Below are positions 1 through 8,698 of a stretch of 64,000 nucleotides of DNA, in pieces. The position numbers and the translations under genes are program-made. Source of the DNA: Pseudarthrobacter equi (GTDB lineage Bacteria > Actinomycetota > Actinomycetes > Actinomycetales > Micrococcaceae); assembly GCF_900105535.1 (NCBI RefSeq), contig NZ_LT629779.1, positions 2,728,001-2,792,000 on the forward strand. Reading direction: 5' to 3'. Every line of letters begins with the position of its first letter. Positions within the stretch are counted from its first letter, which is position 1. Under the pieces are notes generated by a model that did not search any database, was not told the origin of the DNA, and saw only the letters and a list, made by a program, of their open reading frames with translations.

Positions 1-15
1 ACGACGGCGGGCGGG

Positions 16-825
16 CTAGCGGATGCCAGCAGTACGCAGGGTCCGCGCCAGTTCCGCGGCCGCAGATTGCAGGGTCGCCACCGTCCCGACGAGGACGTCG
101 TCGGTGGCCAGTTCGACAGGAATCGAACAGCTCATCGCATCCGTTCCCGGAATGCGGTACGGGACCACGACGCTGACGCAGCAGAGCCCCACGGTATTCT
201 GCTCCCATTCCACCGCGTGCCCTGTCTTCCGGAATTCGGCCAGTTCAGTTTGCAGGGCATCGAAGCCAGTCACTGTCTTGGGCGTCAATTGCGTGTAAGG
301 GCCCGGTCCAAGCCGCTGCAGCACCTCATCGTCGGTGTACTCCGAGAGAATCGCCTTGCCCAGCGCCGTCACCTGTGCAGGCAGCTTGCGGCCAACGCGC
401 GACGAGAGCCGGCGGCGGTCCACCGCCTGGCGCGTCGCCAGGTAGATAACGTCGGAGCGGTCCAGCCGGGCATAGTGCGTGGTGAAGCTGGTTGCATTGC
501 GCACTTTTTCGAGAATGCCGGAGACGTGCTCCATGACGGGATCCCGGTCAAGGTAGGCCGTGCCGCATAGCAGCGCGTGCGTGCCGATCCGGTAGGCGCC
601 TTCCGGGGTCTGCTCGATCCAGTTCAGTTCAAGCAGCGTCAGCAGGAGCCAGTGCAGGCTGGAGCGGGGGTACCCCGTCAGCTTGAAGATCTCCGCCGTG
701 GTCAGCGGCTGTGGAGCTGCCGCCACGAGTTCGAGGATCGCTATGGTCCGCTCCGCGGACTTGACCAGTTTCACGTCCCCGGCCGTTCCGTTGGCGGAAC
801 CGGACGGTGCTTCCAGCGGTGACAT
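16..825 (-). CDS. IclR family transcriptional regulator
   Basis: A 269-residue protein with the IclR layout: an N-terminal winged helix-turn-helix (about residues 20-80, including LTTAEIFKLTGYPRSSLHWL) followed by an effector-binding domain to the C-terminus. IclR proteins usually repress catabolic genes and respond to a small sugar acid or aromatic ligand. I chose the ATG at 825 because AAGGGG lies about 8 bases upstream; an in-frame GTG at 846 would add seven residues. It is 40 bases downstream of a uronate-dehydrogenase-like gene on the same strand, and both are divergent from a sugar ABC transporter and a glucarate-dehydratase-family gene. It is therefore the likely local regulator of that cluster. 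Family assignment is firm; the ligand is inference. Confidence 0.88.
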   Translation of the reverse strand: MSPLEAPSGSANGTAGDVKLVKSAERTIAILELVAAAPQPLTTAEIFKLTGYPRSSLHWLLLTLLELNWIEQTPEGAYRIGTHALLCGTAYLDRDPVMEHVSGILEKVRNATSFTTHYARLDRSDVIYLATRQAVDRRRLSSRVGRKLPAQVTALGKAILSEYTDDEVLQRLGPGPYTQLTPKTVTGFDALQTELAEFRKTGHAVEWEQNTVGLCCVSVVVPYRIPGTDAMSCSIPVELATDDVLVGTVATLQSAAAELARTLRTAGIR

Positions 826-865
826 CACTACTTCCCCTTCCGCCACAGCCCCGGCGCGCGGCGGT

Positions 866-1699
866 TCACTTCGCGGCCAGGTGCGGGTAGTTATCCATGC
901 CTACTTTATGGCCATCAGTGGCCCAGAAGCCGCCAAGCAGGCCCGCCCACGTGTCACCGGCCGCAGCATCCACCTCACCGGCGAAAGCCTCCGCATCGTC
1001 GCGGGGCTCGAACCCGATGGCCCGGCCGGCGGCAAGACTGGCCCAGCCGCGGGTATTGGCGGATACGGCCCACACCACGTGGTGGCCGGGAGCGCCACGG
1101 TCATTCAACGTGGCTTCCACCAGGCGGTACGAGTCAGCCGGGGACAACCAGGAGCCCAGGGTCCTGAGGTTGCCCGGACGGTCACCGCCGGTGCCGATCC
1201 TGGCGCTGACCACCTTCATGCCGTATTTGTCCGCATACAGGCTGCCGAGCGCCTCCACCGCCGCTTTGCTGACGCCATAGTAGGTGTCGGGGCGCGGGAT
1301 CAGGACCGTGTCATTCGCCGCATCGGCCGTCGGATGGAAGCCCACGGCGTGGGTGGAACTCGCCAGCAGGACGCGTTCGACGCCGTTGAGCCGCGCCGCC
1401 TCCAGGGTCACCTGGGTGCCGGTGATGTTCGTCGCCACCAGTTCAGCCCATTCCTTCTCCCGGTGCAGCCCGCCGAGGTGGATCACGGCAGAGACGCCGG
1501 CCAGCGCAGCACGCATAAAGTCAGGATCGGCCACCGAGCCCACGTAAACAGTCTCGCTGGGTGCGGGATCCGCGGCCTCCGCCAGGTCCAGCAGGCGGAC
1601 CGTATGGCCGGCTTCCACCAGGTAGGGCCGCAGCAGTGTTGCCATCATTCCGGCCCCGCCGGTGAGGGCGATGATCTGGGGTTTGGGTGCTGCGGGCAA
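866..1699 (-). CDS. udh: NAD-dependent epimerase/dehydratase, uronate dehydrogenase-like
   Basis: A 277-residue extended short-chain dehydrogenase. The N-terminal nucleotide-binding motif TGGAGMMA lies at residues 13-20, a Ser-Ser pair at 114-115, and the catalytic Tyr-x3-Lys at Y141/K145 (YGVSK). Its size and overall pattern fit uronate dehydrogenases, which oxidise glucuronate or galacturonate to the aldaro-lactone with NAD. The neighbouring gene across the divergent promoter is a glucarate-dehydratase-family enolase, the next step of the oxidative hexuronate pathway, which supports the call. The start is TTG, backed by GGAGGA ending 5 bases upstream. Substrate is inferred from context; a generic sugar epimerase is the main alternative. 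Confidence 0.75.
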   Translation of the reverse strand: MPAAPKPQIIALTGGAGMMATLLRPYLVEAGHTVRLLDLAEAADPAPSETVYVGSVADPDFMRAALAGVSAVIHLGGLHREKEWAELVATNITGTQVTLEAARLNGVERVLLASSTHAVGFHPTADAANDTVLIPRPDTYYGVSKAAVEALGSLYADKYGMKVVSARIGTGGDRPGNLRTLGSWLSPADSYRLVEATLNDRGAPGHHVVWAVSANTRGWASLAAGRAIGFEPRDDAEAFAGEVDAAAGDTWAGLLGGFWATDGHKVGMDNYPHLAAK

Positions 1700-1713
1700 G
1701 ATTCCTCCGACGG

Positions 1714-1744
1714 TTGACAGCCTGTGAGTGTGATCATACTCTCA
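1714..1744 (+). promoter_or_regulatory. Candidate promoter and IclR operator of the uronate cluster
   Basis: TTGACA at 1714-1719 and TACTCT at 1737-1742, spaced by 17 bases, make a good sigma-70-type promoter facing the binding-protein gene. A 22-base imperfect dyad (1723-1744, centre TGATCA at 1731-1736, arms GAGT/ACTC, 9 of 11 pairs) overlaps the -10 element. A dyad over the -10 is a typical repressor site, and the adjacent IclR gene is the obvious candidate to bind it. The site is visible; the regulator is inferred. Confidence 0.5.
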
Positions 1745-1799
1745 TGAAGTACGTTTCACAGGATAACAGTAATTTACATATGTAAAAAGGAGAATCAGA

Positions 1800-3131
1800 G
1801 TGGATTCGAAGAAGATCACCCGCTCCCGGGCCGCTGTGGCACTAAGCATCGCCACTGCCGCCGTCCTCACGGGCTGCGGTGTAGGCTCGTCCGCTCCGGC
1901 AGCAACAGATGACGGCCAGCCCATCGAGGTCTGGGCCCGCGCGGGCACCGACGCCGCCACCACGTATGCCGCCCTTTTCAAGGACTTCACCGCCAAGACC
2001 GGCGTGCAGGTCAACTTCCAGGGCGTCCCGGACCTTGACCAGCAGCTCCAGACCCGCGCCGCGTCCAAGAAGCTCCCGGACATCGTCATCAACGACTCCG
2101 CCGCACTGGGCAACTACACCGCCCAGGGCTACCTGAAGACGCTGGACAAGTCCTCCGTGGAGGGCAATGACAAAATTGCCGACTCCCTGTGGGACGAGGC
2201 AAAGGGCCTCGATGGCGCAACCTACGGCGTTCCCTTCTCCCGCCAGACGATGATCACCATGATCCGCAAGGACTGGCGCGAAAAGCTGGGCCTGCCGGTC
2301 CCCAAGACCCAGGAAGACCTCGCTGCCCTGGCGGAAGCCTTCGCCACCCAGGATCCTGACGGCAACGGCCAGGCCGATACCTACGGCATGACCGTCCCCG
2401 GTTCCACCGAACGCGGCTACCTTGGCTGGTGGGCCTCCTCCTACATCTGGCAGGACGGTGGTTCCTACCTCAAGGACGAGGGTGACGGAAAATACTCCGC
2501 CACGGCCTCCAGCGCCGAGGCCCAAAAGGGTGTCACCTGGGTCAAGCAGCAGTTCTGCACCGCAGGGAACGTCCAGCCAGGCGCCCTGACGGCAGCCACC
2601 AGCGTGGCGTCGCCCTTCTTCCAGACCGGCAAAACCGGCATCATCCTCACCGGGCCCTACAACTTCTCATCGTTCGATACCGCCCTGGGCAAGGACACGT
2701 ACGAAGTCATCGAGGCCCCCAAGGGCTCCGTCGACAACACCGTCCTGGCTGAAGGCGAAAACATCTACGTCACGGCCAGCAACGGCAAGCCGGAGCAGAC
2801 CAAGCAGGTCATCAACTACCTGGTCTCCACGGACGGCCAGAAGGCCGGCATGACGGCCGGCAAGCAGCCGATCGTCCGCGTACCGGTCAACGCCGACGTC
2901 GACGCTGCCGCCGTCTACAACGATCCCCGCTGGGGGGTGGTGCAGGACGCCCTGAAGAACTCCTCCAAGGCGTTCCCGTCCGCCATCAACTTCGTTCCCG
3001 TCAAGCAGGCAGTGGCCGAGTCGCTGAACAAAATCGTCTCGGACTGCGGCTCGGACAACATAGCCTCCGGCCTGAAGGACCTCGATACCGCCATCAATGA
3101 CGAGCTGACGAAGCAGAACGCCAAGTCATGA
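1800..3131 (+). CDS. Sugar ABC transporter substrate-binding lipoprotein
   Basis: A 443-residue extracellular solute-binding protein of the family-1 (MalE-like) type. A charged n-region, a hydrophobic stretch and a lipobox LTGC with Cys26 indicate export and lipid anchoring to the membrane. The mature part has the pattern of carbohydrate binders (for example EVWARAGTDAATTYAALFKD near the start). The GTG start at 1800 is preceded by AAGGAG about 8 bases upstream. Its TGA overlaps the ATG of the first permease by four bases (ATGA), so the three transporter genes are translationally coupled. The ligand is probably a uronate or uronate oligomer judging by the dehydrogenase and dehydratase genes around it, but this is inference. 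Confidence 0.9.
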   Translation: MDSKKITRSRAAVALSIATAAVLTGCGVGSSAPAATDDGQPIEVWARAGTDAATTYAALFKDFTAKTGVQVNFQGVPDLDQQLQTRAASKKLPDIVINDSAALGNYTAQGYLKTLDKSSVEGNDKIADSLWDEAKGLDGATYGVPFSRQTMITMIRKDWREKLGLPVPKTQEDLAALAEAFATQDPDGNGQADTYGMTVPGSTERGYLGWWASSYIWQDGGSYLKDEGDGKYSATASSAEAQKGVTWVKQQFCTAGNVQPGALTAATSVASPFFQTGKTGIILTGPYNFSSFDTALGKDTYEVIEAPKGSVDNTVLAEGENIYVTASNGKPEQTKQVINYLVSTDGQKAGMTAGKQPIVRVPVNADVDAAAVYNDPRWGVVQDALKNSSKAFPSAINFVPVKQAVAESLNKIVSDCGSDNIASGLKDLDTAINDELTKQNAKS

Positions 3132-4078
3132 CCGTCACGCCAACCAAGCCGGCACAAACGCGGGCAGCCGCCAAGGGCGGCAAACAGCTGCCCGAACGCC
3201 GGCGGCAGGTCAACGGAAAGCAGATGCTGGCGATTTGGCTGTTCCTGCTGCCGGCAGCTGTCCTGGGCCTTTACTTCAAGTTCATCCCCATGTTCGAGGG
3301 GGTGCGGCTGAGCCTGTTCAAGGTCCAGCCGTTCCTGGGCGACGTTTTTGTTGGCTTCGACAACTACGTCAACGTCCTCACCGATGCCCGGTTTATGGAT
3401 GCCCTGGGGCACACTGTGGTCCTGGGCCTTGCCCAGACCCTCGGCGCCCTGGTGGTGGGCTTCGGCCTGGCCCTTCTGCTGGAGGGCCAGGCAAGGTCTC
3501 TGTGGGTCCTGCGCACCGCCATCTTCCTCCCGGTGGTCACCGCGCTCGCCGTGGTCGGTGAGATCTGGCGGATCCTTTACTTCCCCACTGCCGACGGACC
3601 CCTGAACACCATCCTTGGCTGGGTGGGCCTGGAACCGCTGCAGTTCCTCAACGGCACGGACACCGCACTCTGGTCCATCGCCGTCGTCGGCATCTGGAGT
3701 GGAGCGCCGTACAACATGGTGATCATCCTGGCCGGTCTGACCGGAATCGACCGGACACTCTACGAATCGGCAGGCGTGGACGGCGCCACCATCTGGCAGC
3801 GGCTGCGCTACATCACCTTGCCGGCGCTGCGGCCCTCGATCGTGATTGTGCTGACCCTGGCCGCCATCCGCAGCCTGCGCAGCTTCACCGAGGTCTATGT
3901 GCTGACCGGCGGTGGACCGGCCGGATCCACCGAAGTCTGGATGACCCGGATGTACTCGCTTGGTTTCCAGCGCAATGACATCGGGGTGGCTTCCGCCGCG
4001 GCGGTCCTGCTGCTGGTGGTCACCCTTCTGCTCACGGTGGGCACCCAACTCCTGGCACGAAGGAAGGCACACCGATGA
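3128..4078 (+). CDS. Sugar ABC transporter permease (MalF type)
   Basis: A 316-residue integral membrane protein of the binding-protein-dependent permease family. It begins with a basic cytoplasmic tail, then the first membrane segment (MLAIWLFLLPAAVLGLYF) and several further hydrophobic helices. The EAA loop that docks the ATPase is at about residues 214-238 (YESAGVDGATIWQRLRYITL). It overlaps the binding-protein gene upstream and the second permease downstream by four bases each. With the next gene it forms the heterodimeric channel. No ATP-binding subunit is encoded nearby, so the pair probably borrows a shared MsiK-type ATPase, as many actinobacterial sugar transporters do. Confidence 0.92.
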   Translation: MTVTPTKPAQTRAAAKGGKQLPERRRQVNGKQMLAIWLFLLPAAVLGLYFKFIPMFEGVRLSLFKVQPFLGDVFVGFDNYVNVLTDARFMDALGHTVVLGLAQTLGALVVGFGLALLLEGQARSLWVLRTAIFLPVVTALAVVGEIWRILYFPTADGPLNTILGWVGLEPLQFLNGTDTALWSIAVVGIWSGAPYNMVIILAGLTGIDRTLYESAGVDGATIWQRLRYITLPALRPSIVIVLTLAAIRSLRSFTEVYVLTGGGPAGSTEVWMTRMYSLGFQRNDIGVASAAAVLLLVVTLLLTVGTQLLARRKAHR

Positions 4079-4992
4079 GCCAGACCGGCACACAAACCCG
4101 TACTGCTCCGCAGGGCCGGCGGCCGTCGTCGGCCTCGCGCTTCGACTCAGCCCTGGGCTGGTCCCCCGGCTTCGGCACTAACATGGTGCTGCGCATCCTG
4201 CTCTGCATCCTGGTGTTTTGCATCTTCGCCCTGCCGTTCGCCGCGATCATCTCCGGCGCGTTTGACAGGAACAGCAGCCCCACGGAAATCACGCTGCTGC
4301 CCAAGACCTTCACCACGGCCAACTTCGAAGCCGCAGCGCAGCAGGGCCTGTGGGGCTACCTCCTCAATTCACTGGTGGTTGCCGGCGGCGGGTTGCTCCT
4401 GCAGATGACAGTCTCCGTGTTTGCCGCATACAGCCTGAGCCGGCGGAAGTTCCGCGGCCAGGCCCTGGTGATGCTCCTGGTCCTGCTGACCATGATGCTG
4501 CCGGAGGAAGTCATCGGCATTCCCCTCTCGCTGGTCCTCGGGGATCTGCCGTTGCTGGGTATCAGCCTGCGCGGAACTGTCCTGGCCGTCATCCTGCCGG
4601 TGGGCATCTGGGGTTTCTCCATCTTCATCATGAGCGAATTCATGAAGGAGATCCCGGCGGAAATCGAGGAAGCCGCACGCCTGGACGGTGTGGGCGAATT
4701 CCGGATGCTGTTCACCATCATCCTGCCTCTGTGCAAGCCGGCCCTTGGCGTCATAGGGATCTTCGGCTTCATGATGGTGTGGGACCAGTACCTGCTCCCC
4801 CTCATCGCCGCCAACGATCCGAGCGATTACACCCTGACCGTTGCCCTCTCCGTGCTCCGCAACGACACCACCGTTGGTCCCGGCGTCCTGCTGGCCGGCG
4901 CCGTGATGGCTATGGTCCCCAGCCTGCTGGTGTACCTCTTCCTGCAGCGCTCCATGATCCGCGGCATCACCTCGGGCGCCACCAAAGGCTAG
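4075..4992 (+). CDS. Sugar ABC transporter permease (MalG type)
   Basis: A 305-residue inner-membrane permease with about six hydrophobic helices. The EAA motif lies around residues 196-220 (EIEEAARLDGVGEFRMLFTI). It partners with the upstream MalF-type protein. The start codon overlaps the preceding stop (ATGA). The gene ends 41 bases before the glucarate-dehydratase-family gene, so transport and catabolism are probably on one transcript. Nothing unusual is seen in the sequence; the substrate cannot be read from the permease itself. Confidence 0.92.
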   Translation: MSQTGTQTRTAPQGRRPSSASRFDSALGWSPGFGTNMVLRILLCILVFCIFALPFAAIISGAFDRNSSPTEITLLPKTFTTANFEAAAQQGLWGYLLNSLVVAGGGLLLQMTVSVFAAYSLSRRKFRGQALVMLLVLLTMMLPEEVIGIPLSLVLGDLPLLGISLRGTVLAVILPVGIWGFSIFIMSEFMKEIPAEIEEAARLDGVGEFRMLFTIILPLCKPALGVIGIFGFMMVWDQYLLPLIAANDPSDYTLTVALSVLRNDTTVGPGVLLAGAVMAMVPSLLVYLFLQRSMIRGITSGATKG

Positions 4993-5033
4993 GTCCGGCC
5001 CGGCCGTTTCGCACCTCCCACGAAAGTAGTTCC

Positions 5034-6323
5034 ATGAAAACCAGCACCACCCTGCCCGCCGCGCCCACCCCCACCGCGGCGGACCTGAAAATCACCGAGA
5101 TCACCATTACGCCCATTGCATTTTCCGACCCGCCACTGCTGAACGCCGTGGGAGTGCACGAACCGCTGGTCCACCGGGTGATCATCGAGGTCAGGACCGC
5201 CAACGGCCTGCTGGGCCTGGGCGAATGCGCCGGCGGCCAGAGCCGGCTGGAAAACCTTGCCGTTGGCGCCAACGCCATCAAAGGCCTGGGCGTGTTTGAC
5301 ACCTCCGTGATGGAACAGCTGATCACCGGGGCGCTGGACCCCAGTCTCTCCTCCTTCGAAAAGGCTGCCGTCTTCTCGGCCTTCGAGGTGGCGGCGCTGG
5401 ACATCCAGGGCCACGCCACGGGCAGGACCGTCAGCGAACTGCTGGGCGGAACCGTCCGGGACGAAGTTCCCTTCAGCGCCTATCTGTTCTACAAATGGGC
5501 GGAGCACCCCGCCCTGGATGGCAAGCCTGCCATCACCGATGAGTGGGGCGAGGCCCTGGACCCTGCGGGCCTTGTCCGCCAGGCGCAGAAAATGATCGGC
5601 GAATACGGGTTCAAGTCCATCAAGCTCAAGGGCGGCGTATTTCCGCCCGCGCAGGAAATCGAAGCCATCAAAGCCCTGCGGGAAGCGTTCCCGAAGCTGC
5701 CGCTGCGGCTGGACCCTAACACGGCCTGGACCGTGGAAACGTCGCAATGGGTGGCCCGCGAAACCGATGGACTGCTTGAATACCTGGAGGACCCCACGCC
5801 CGGGCTGGAGGGCATGGGCGAGGTGGCGGCCGCCGCTTCCATGCCGCTGGCCACCAACATGTGCGTGGTGGCGTTCGACCACATCAAGCGCAGTGTGGAG
5901 CTGGATTCCGTTCAGGTTATCCTGGGCGACCACCACTACTGGGGCGGCCTCCGGCACACCCGCGAGCTGGGAACCCTCTGCCAGACCTTCGGCATAGGAT
6001 TGTCCATGCACTCCAACTCACACCTGGGCATCAGCCTGGCAGCAATGGTCCACGTTGCCGCCGCTACCCCGGCCTTGACCTACGCCTGCGATACCCACTA
6101 CCCGTGGAACGGGCACAACGACGTGGTCAAGCCGGGCGCCCTCCGCTTTGTTGACGGCAGCGTGCGCGTTCCCACCGGCACTGGCCTGGGCGTTGAGCTG
6201 GACCGGGACAAACTGGCCGAGCTGCACCAGCAGTACCTTGATGCGAAAATGACGGCCAGGGACGATACCGGCTACATGCAGCGGTTCATGCCCGAATACA
6301 CGGCGGATCTGCCCCGGTGGTAG
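5034..6323 (+). CDS. gudD: Glucarate dehydratase family enolase
   Basis: A 429-residue member of the enolase superfamily. Signatures of the glucarate dehydratase group are visible: the KxK base motif YGFKSIKLKGG (about residues 192-202), the metal-ligand segment LRLDPNTAW (about 224), YLEDPTPG (about 249), ATNM (about 276), and the catalytic-His segment MHSNSHLGIS (about 325). Members dehydrate D-glucarate or a related aldarate to a 5-keto-4-deoxy acid. This fits the uronate dehydrogenase next door, whose product is an aldarate lactone. The start ATG at 5034 follows a 41-base gap; an open frame continues upstream but overlaps the permease and was rejected. Exact substrate (glucarate, galactarate or another) is not provable from sequence. 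Confidence 0.85.
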   Translation: MKTSTTLPAAPTPTAADLKITEITITPIAFSDPPLLNAVGVHEPLVHRVIIEVRTANGLLGLGECAGGQSRLENLAVGANAIKGLGVFDTSVMEQLITGALDPSLSSFEKAAVFSAFEVAALDIQGHATGRTVSELLGGTVRDEVPFSAYLFYKWAEHPALDGKPAITDEWGEALDPAGLVRQAQKMIGEYGFKSIKLKGGVFPPAQEIEAIKALREAFPKLPLRLDPNTAWTVETSQWVARETDGLLEYLEDPTPGLEGMGEVAAAASMPLATNMCVVAFDHIKRSVELDSVQVILGDHHYWGGLRHTRELGTLCQTFGIGLSMHSNSHLGISLAAMVHVAAATPALTYACDTHYPWNGHNDVVKPGALRFVDGSVRVPTGTGLGVELDRDKLAELHQQYLDAKMTARDDTGYMQRFMPEYTADLPRW

Positions 6324-7531
6324 CCCCGCAGGCCATCGGCTACCTCTATCCCTGGGATGTCCTGGGGGATCCGGCCGCGCCGGCATGGCTGGGCACTGCC
6401 GGAGTGGACCGGGTGGCGTTGGCTGCGGCCTACCATTCGGTCCGGGCCGGCACCCCCCGCCATCCGGACCGGCGCGTGGTGGATGCCCGAACCGCGGCGC
6501 TGTACGTGCCGGCCGGAGCCGCGTTTGCAGACCAGGCGTTGGTTCCCGCCTCTGCCAAAGGGTGGACGGGAACGGCGAACTCCTTTGCCGGCGCGGCCGC
6601 CGTGGTCCGCGGCCTGGGCCTGCCGGTGGACGCCTGGACAGTCCTGACGCACTCAAGCGCAGCGGGAGGCAACAACCCAGATCTGTGCGTCCGCAACGCC
6701 TTTGGCGAGGTGTACCGCTATGCCCTCTGCCCGTCGCAGCCGCAGGTCCGGACGTACGCGGCCGCCCTGGTGGCACAGGTACTGGCGGAGGGACAGCCGG
6801 ACGGCCTGGTCCTGGAGGCCATCGGTCCGCTGGGTTTCGGCCACCAAAACCAACATGAAAAAACCGAAGGCGCGGAATACTCCCCGCGGGTCCAAGCGCT
6901 CCTTTCGCTGTGTTTCTGCACTGCCTGCATTGCCGCCTGCGAAGCCCGCGGTTTGCCGGTGCAGGAGTACCGGAGCCAGGTCCGCAGCGCCGTCCTGTTG
7001 GCGGAAGATCATACCGAGACGCCTGAAACGGCGCCTGGAGCGGCCGATTTCCTCCCGCTGTTGGACATCCGCTGGGATGCGGCAGCTGCATTGCTGGATG
7101 AGTGCCTCGCAGCCATCGACGCGTCCGGTGCCGCTCCACGGATTTCCTTACATGCATCGCCGGACCCCTGGTCCACGGGCCCCTTTGTCGCCACGGCTTC
7201 CTTGCGCCGCAGCAAACTGTGGCCGCTGATGGACCAGGTGACCGCCGTCGTCGCCTGCTGGGGAGAATCGGACCAGGGTGTCGCCGCGGTCCGGGCACTC
7301 AAGGCCGCCGCGCCGCAGGCCCGCGTAGGCGCGTACGTGCTGGCCCTGCCGCCCAAACGTGCCGACGCCGGCCACCTCGCCGCTGAATGGGAGAGCCTTG
7401 CGGAAGCCGGAGCCGACGAACTCCACGTCTACCACCTGGGGCTGGCCTCGACCCGCCGGCTTGGCGCCATCGGCGGGGCGGTCACGATGCTGCGCGATGA
7501 CGGGGCACTGCGGCAACGCGACGTTCGGTAG
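6317..7531 (+). CDS. Conserved hypothetical protein of the uronate cluster
   Basis: A 404-residue soluble protein that I do not recognise. It starts at GTG 6317, seven bases inside the end of gudD, so it is translationally coupled to it. There is no signal peptide or membrane segment. A cysteine-rich segment (CFCTACIAACEARGLPV, about residues 197-213) and a long run of alternating hydrophobic strands and Ala-rich helices suggest an alpha/beta, possibly TIM-barrel, enzyme. The opening IGYLYPWDVLG and the mid-protein EAIGPLGFGHQNQHEK resemble cytoplasmic glycosidase-like proteins, but only loosely. Position after transporter and dehydratase suggests a role in processing the imported compound. 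Function unknown; a glycoside-hydrolase-like role is a guess. Confidence 0.7.
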   Translation: MVAPQAIGYLYPWDVLGDPAAPAWLGTAGVDRVALAAAYHSVRAGTPRHPDRRVVDARTAALYVPAGAAFADQALVPASAKGWTGTANSFAGAAAVVRGLGLPVDAWTVLTHSSAAGGNNPDLCVRNAFGEVYRYALCPSQPQVRTYAAALVAQVLAEGQPDGLVLEAIGPLGFGHQNQHEKTEGAEYSPRVQALLSLCFCTACIAACEARGLPVQEYRSQVRSAVLLAEDHTETPETAPGAADFLPLLDIRWDAAAALLDECLAAIDASGAAPRISLHASPDPWSTGPFVATASLRRSKLWPLMDQVTAVVACWGESDQGVAAVRALKAAAPQARVGAYVLALPPKRADAGHLAAEWESLAEAGADELHVYHLGLASTRRLGAIGGAVTMLRDDGALRQRDVR

Positions 7532-7580
7532 GTTGGTGCCATACGTCAGGGCCAGTTTTTATCGAGGCATGGGAGAACAA

Positions 7581-8612
7581 GTGAAAGCGATCGTGTACGA
7601 AGAGACCGGTGCGTCGTCGGTACTGCAACTTCAGGACAAAGCAAAGAGCGATCCGGGTCCCGGCGAGGTCCGCGTCCGGCTGGCTGTATCCGGGGTAAAT
7701 CCCACGGACTGGAAGTCCCGTGCAGGCAGCGGGCAGGGCAGCACGAAGCTGAAGGCGCCAAAGGTTCCGAACCAGGACGGCGCCGGAATTGTCGATGCCG
7801 TAGGCCCCGGGGTGTCAGGCTTCAGCGCCGGCGACCGCGTCTGGCTCTGGGACGTGGCCTGGGGCGGCGACGAAGGTACGGCCCAGGAGTATGCCGTTGT
7901 TCCGTCGGTGAAGGTGGTGGCCCTTCCCGATGATGAGTCCTTTGATACCGGGGCCTCCCTGGGCATACCGGCCCTGACCGCGCACAGGGCCTTGACCTCC
8001 AGTGAACACGGGCCTGACCGGCTCTCCCCCGGATCGTTGACCGGCCAGACCGTTCTCGTCACTGGCGGCGCAGGAGCCGTAAGCCACGCCGCAATCCAGC
8101 TGGCCCGCTGGGCCGGAGCCACCGTCATCACCACCGTCAGCGACGACCGGAAGGCCGGCCTCGCCCGCCTCGCAGGGGCTCACCAGGTCCTCAACTACCG
8201 CACCGAAGACGTTGTTGCCGCCGTCAACGCCGCAGTCCCGGCGGGCGTGGACACCATCGTGGACGTCAACGCTCCCGCCAACCTGGAGTCCGACGTCCGG
8301 ATCCTCAAGCCTGGCGGAACCATCGCTATTTATGCAGCGAACCCCGGGGAATCGGTGACCGTCCCCGTCCGGGAAAGCATGGGCAAGAACATCCGCTACC
8401 AGTTCATCCTGACCTATACCGTCACTGACGGGCAGAAGGAGCACGCGGTGGAGTCGGTAGCCGAGGCGCTGGCGGCAGGCGCGCTTCGCGTCGGTGAGGA
8501 CCATGGGCTGCCCCTGACCCGTTTCCCGCTTGCCGAAACGGCATCGGCGCACGACGCCGTCGAACAAGGGACCATCGGAAAGGTGCTCATCGACGTCGCC
8601 CCGCTCCCCTAA
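7581..8612 (+). CDS. NADPH:quinone reductase-like zinc-independent alcohol dehydrogenase family protein
   Basis: A 343-residue medium-chain dehydrogenase of the quinone oxidoreductase type. The N-terminal GroES-like domain begins MKAIVYEETGASSVLQL and carries VNPTDWKSRAG. The nucleotide-binding motif TGGAGAVSHAAIQLARWAGA (about residues 157-176) shows a Rossmann fold that prefers NADPH. The catalytic and structural zinc cysteines of true alcohol dehydrogenases are absent. Members reduce quinones or enones with NADPH. I chose the GTG at 7581 because GGGAGA sits 4-9 bases upstream; an ATG at 7569 has no usable ribosome site. It is a single gene, separated from the uronate cluster by about 50 bases and without an obvious link to it. 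Confidence 0.87.
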   Translation: MKAIVYEETGASSVLQLQDKAKSDPGPGEVRVRLAVSGVNPTDWKSRAGSGQGSTKLKAPKVPNQDGAGIVDAVGPGVSGFSAGDRVWLWDVAWGGDEGTAQEYAVVPSVKVVALPDDESFDTGASLGIPALTAHRALTSSEHGPDRLSPGSLTGQTVLVTGGAGAVSHAAIQLARWAGATVITTVSDDRKAGLARLAGAHQVLNYRTEDVVAAVNAAVPAGVDTIVDVNAPANLESDVRILKPGGTIAIYAANPGESVTVPVRESMGKNIRYQFILTYTVTDGQKEHAVESVAEALAAGALRVGEDHGLPLTRFPLAETASAHDAVEQGTIGKVLIDVAPLP

Positions 8613-8628
8613 GGACGATTCCGCGCAG

Positions 8629-8667
8629 GCCCGGCGTGCCAAATCTCACATTCACGGCCACGCCGGG
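8629..8667 (+). terminator. Hairpin after the quinone reductase gene
   Basis: An inverted repeat with arms GCCCGGCGTG and CACGCCGGGC lies just downstream of the stop codon. There is no T-run, so termination is uncertain. Confidence 0.3.
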
Positions 8668-8698
8668 CCGCCGGGCACCCCCGTGCAGGGGCCGCGGC

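Noticed and set aside
4350..5033. An open N-terminal extension of gudD
   Set aside because: It overlaps the MalG-type permease in another frame; family similarity starts only after ATG 5034.
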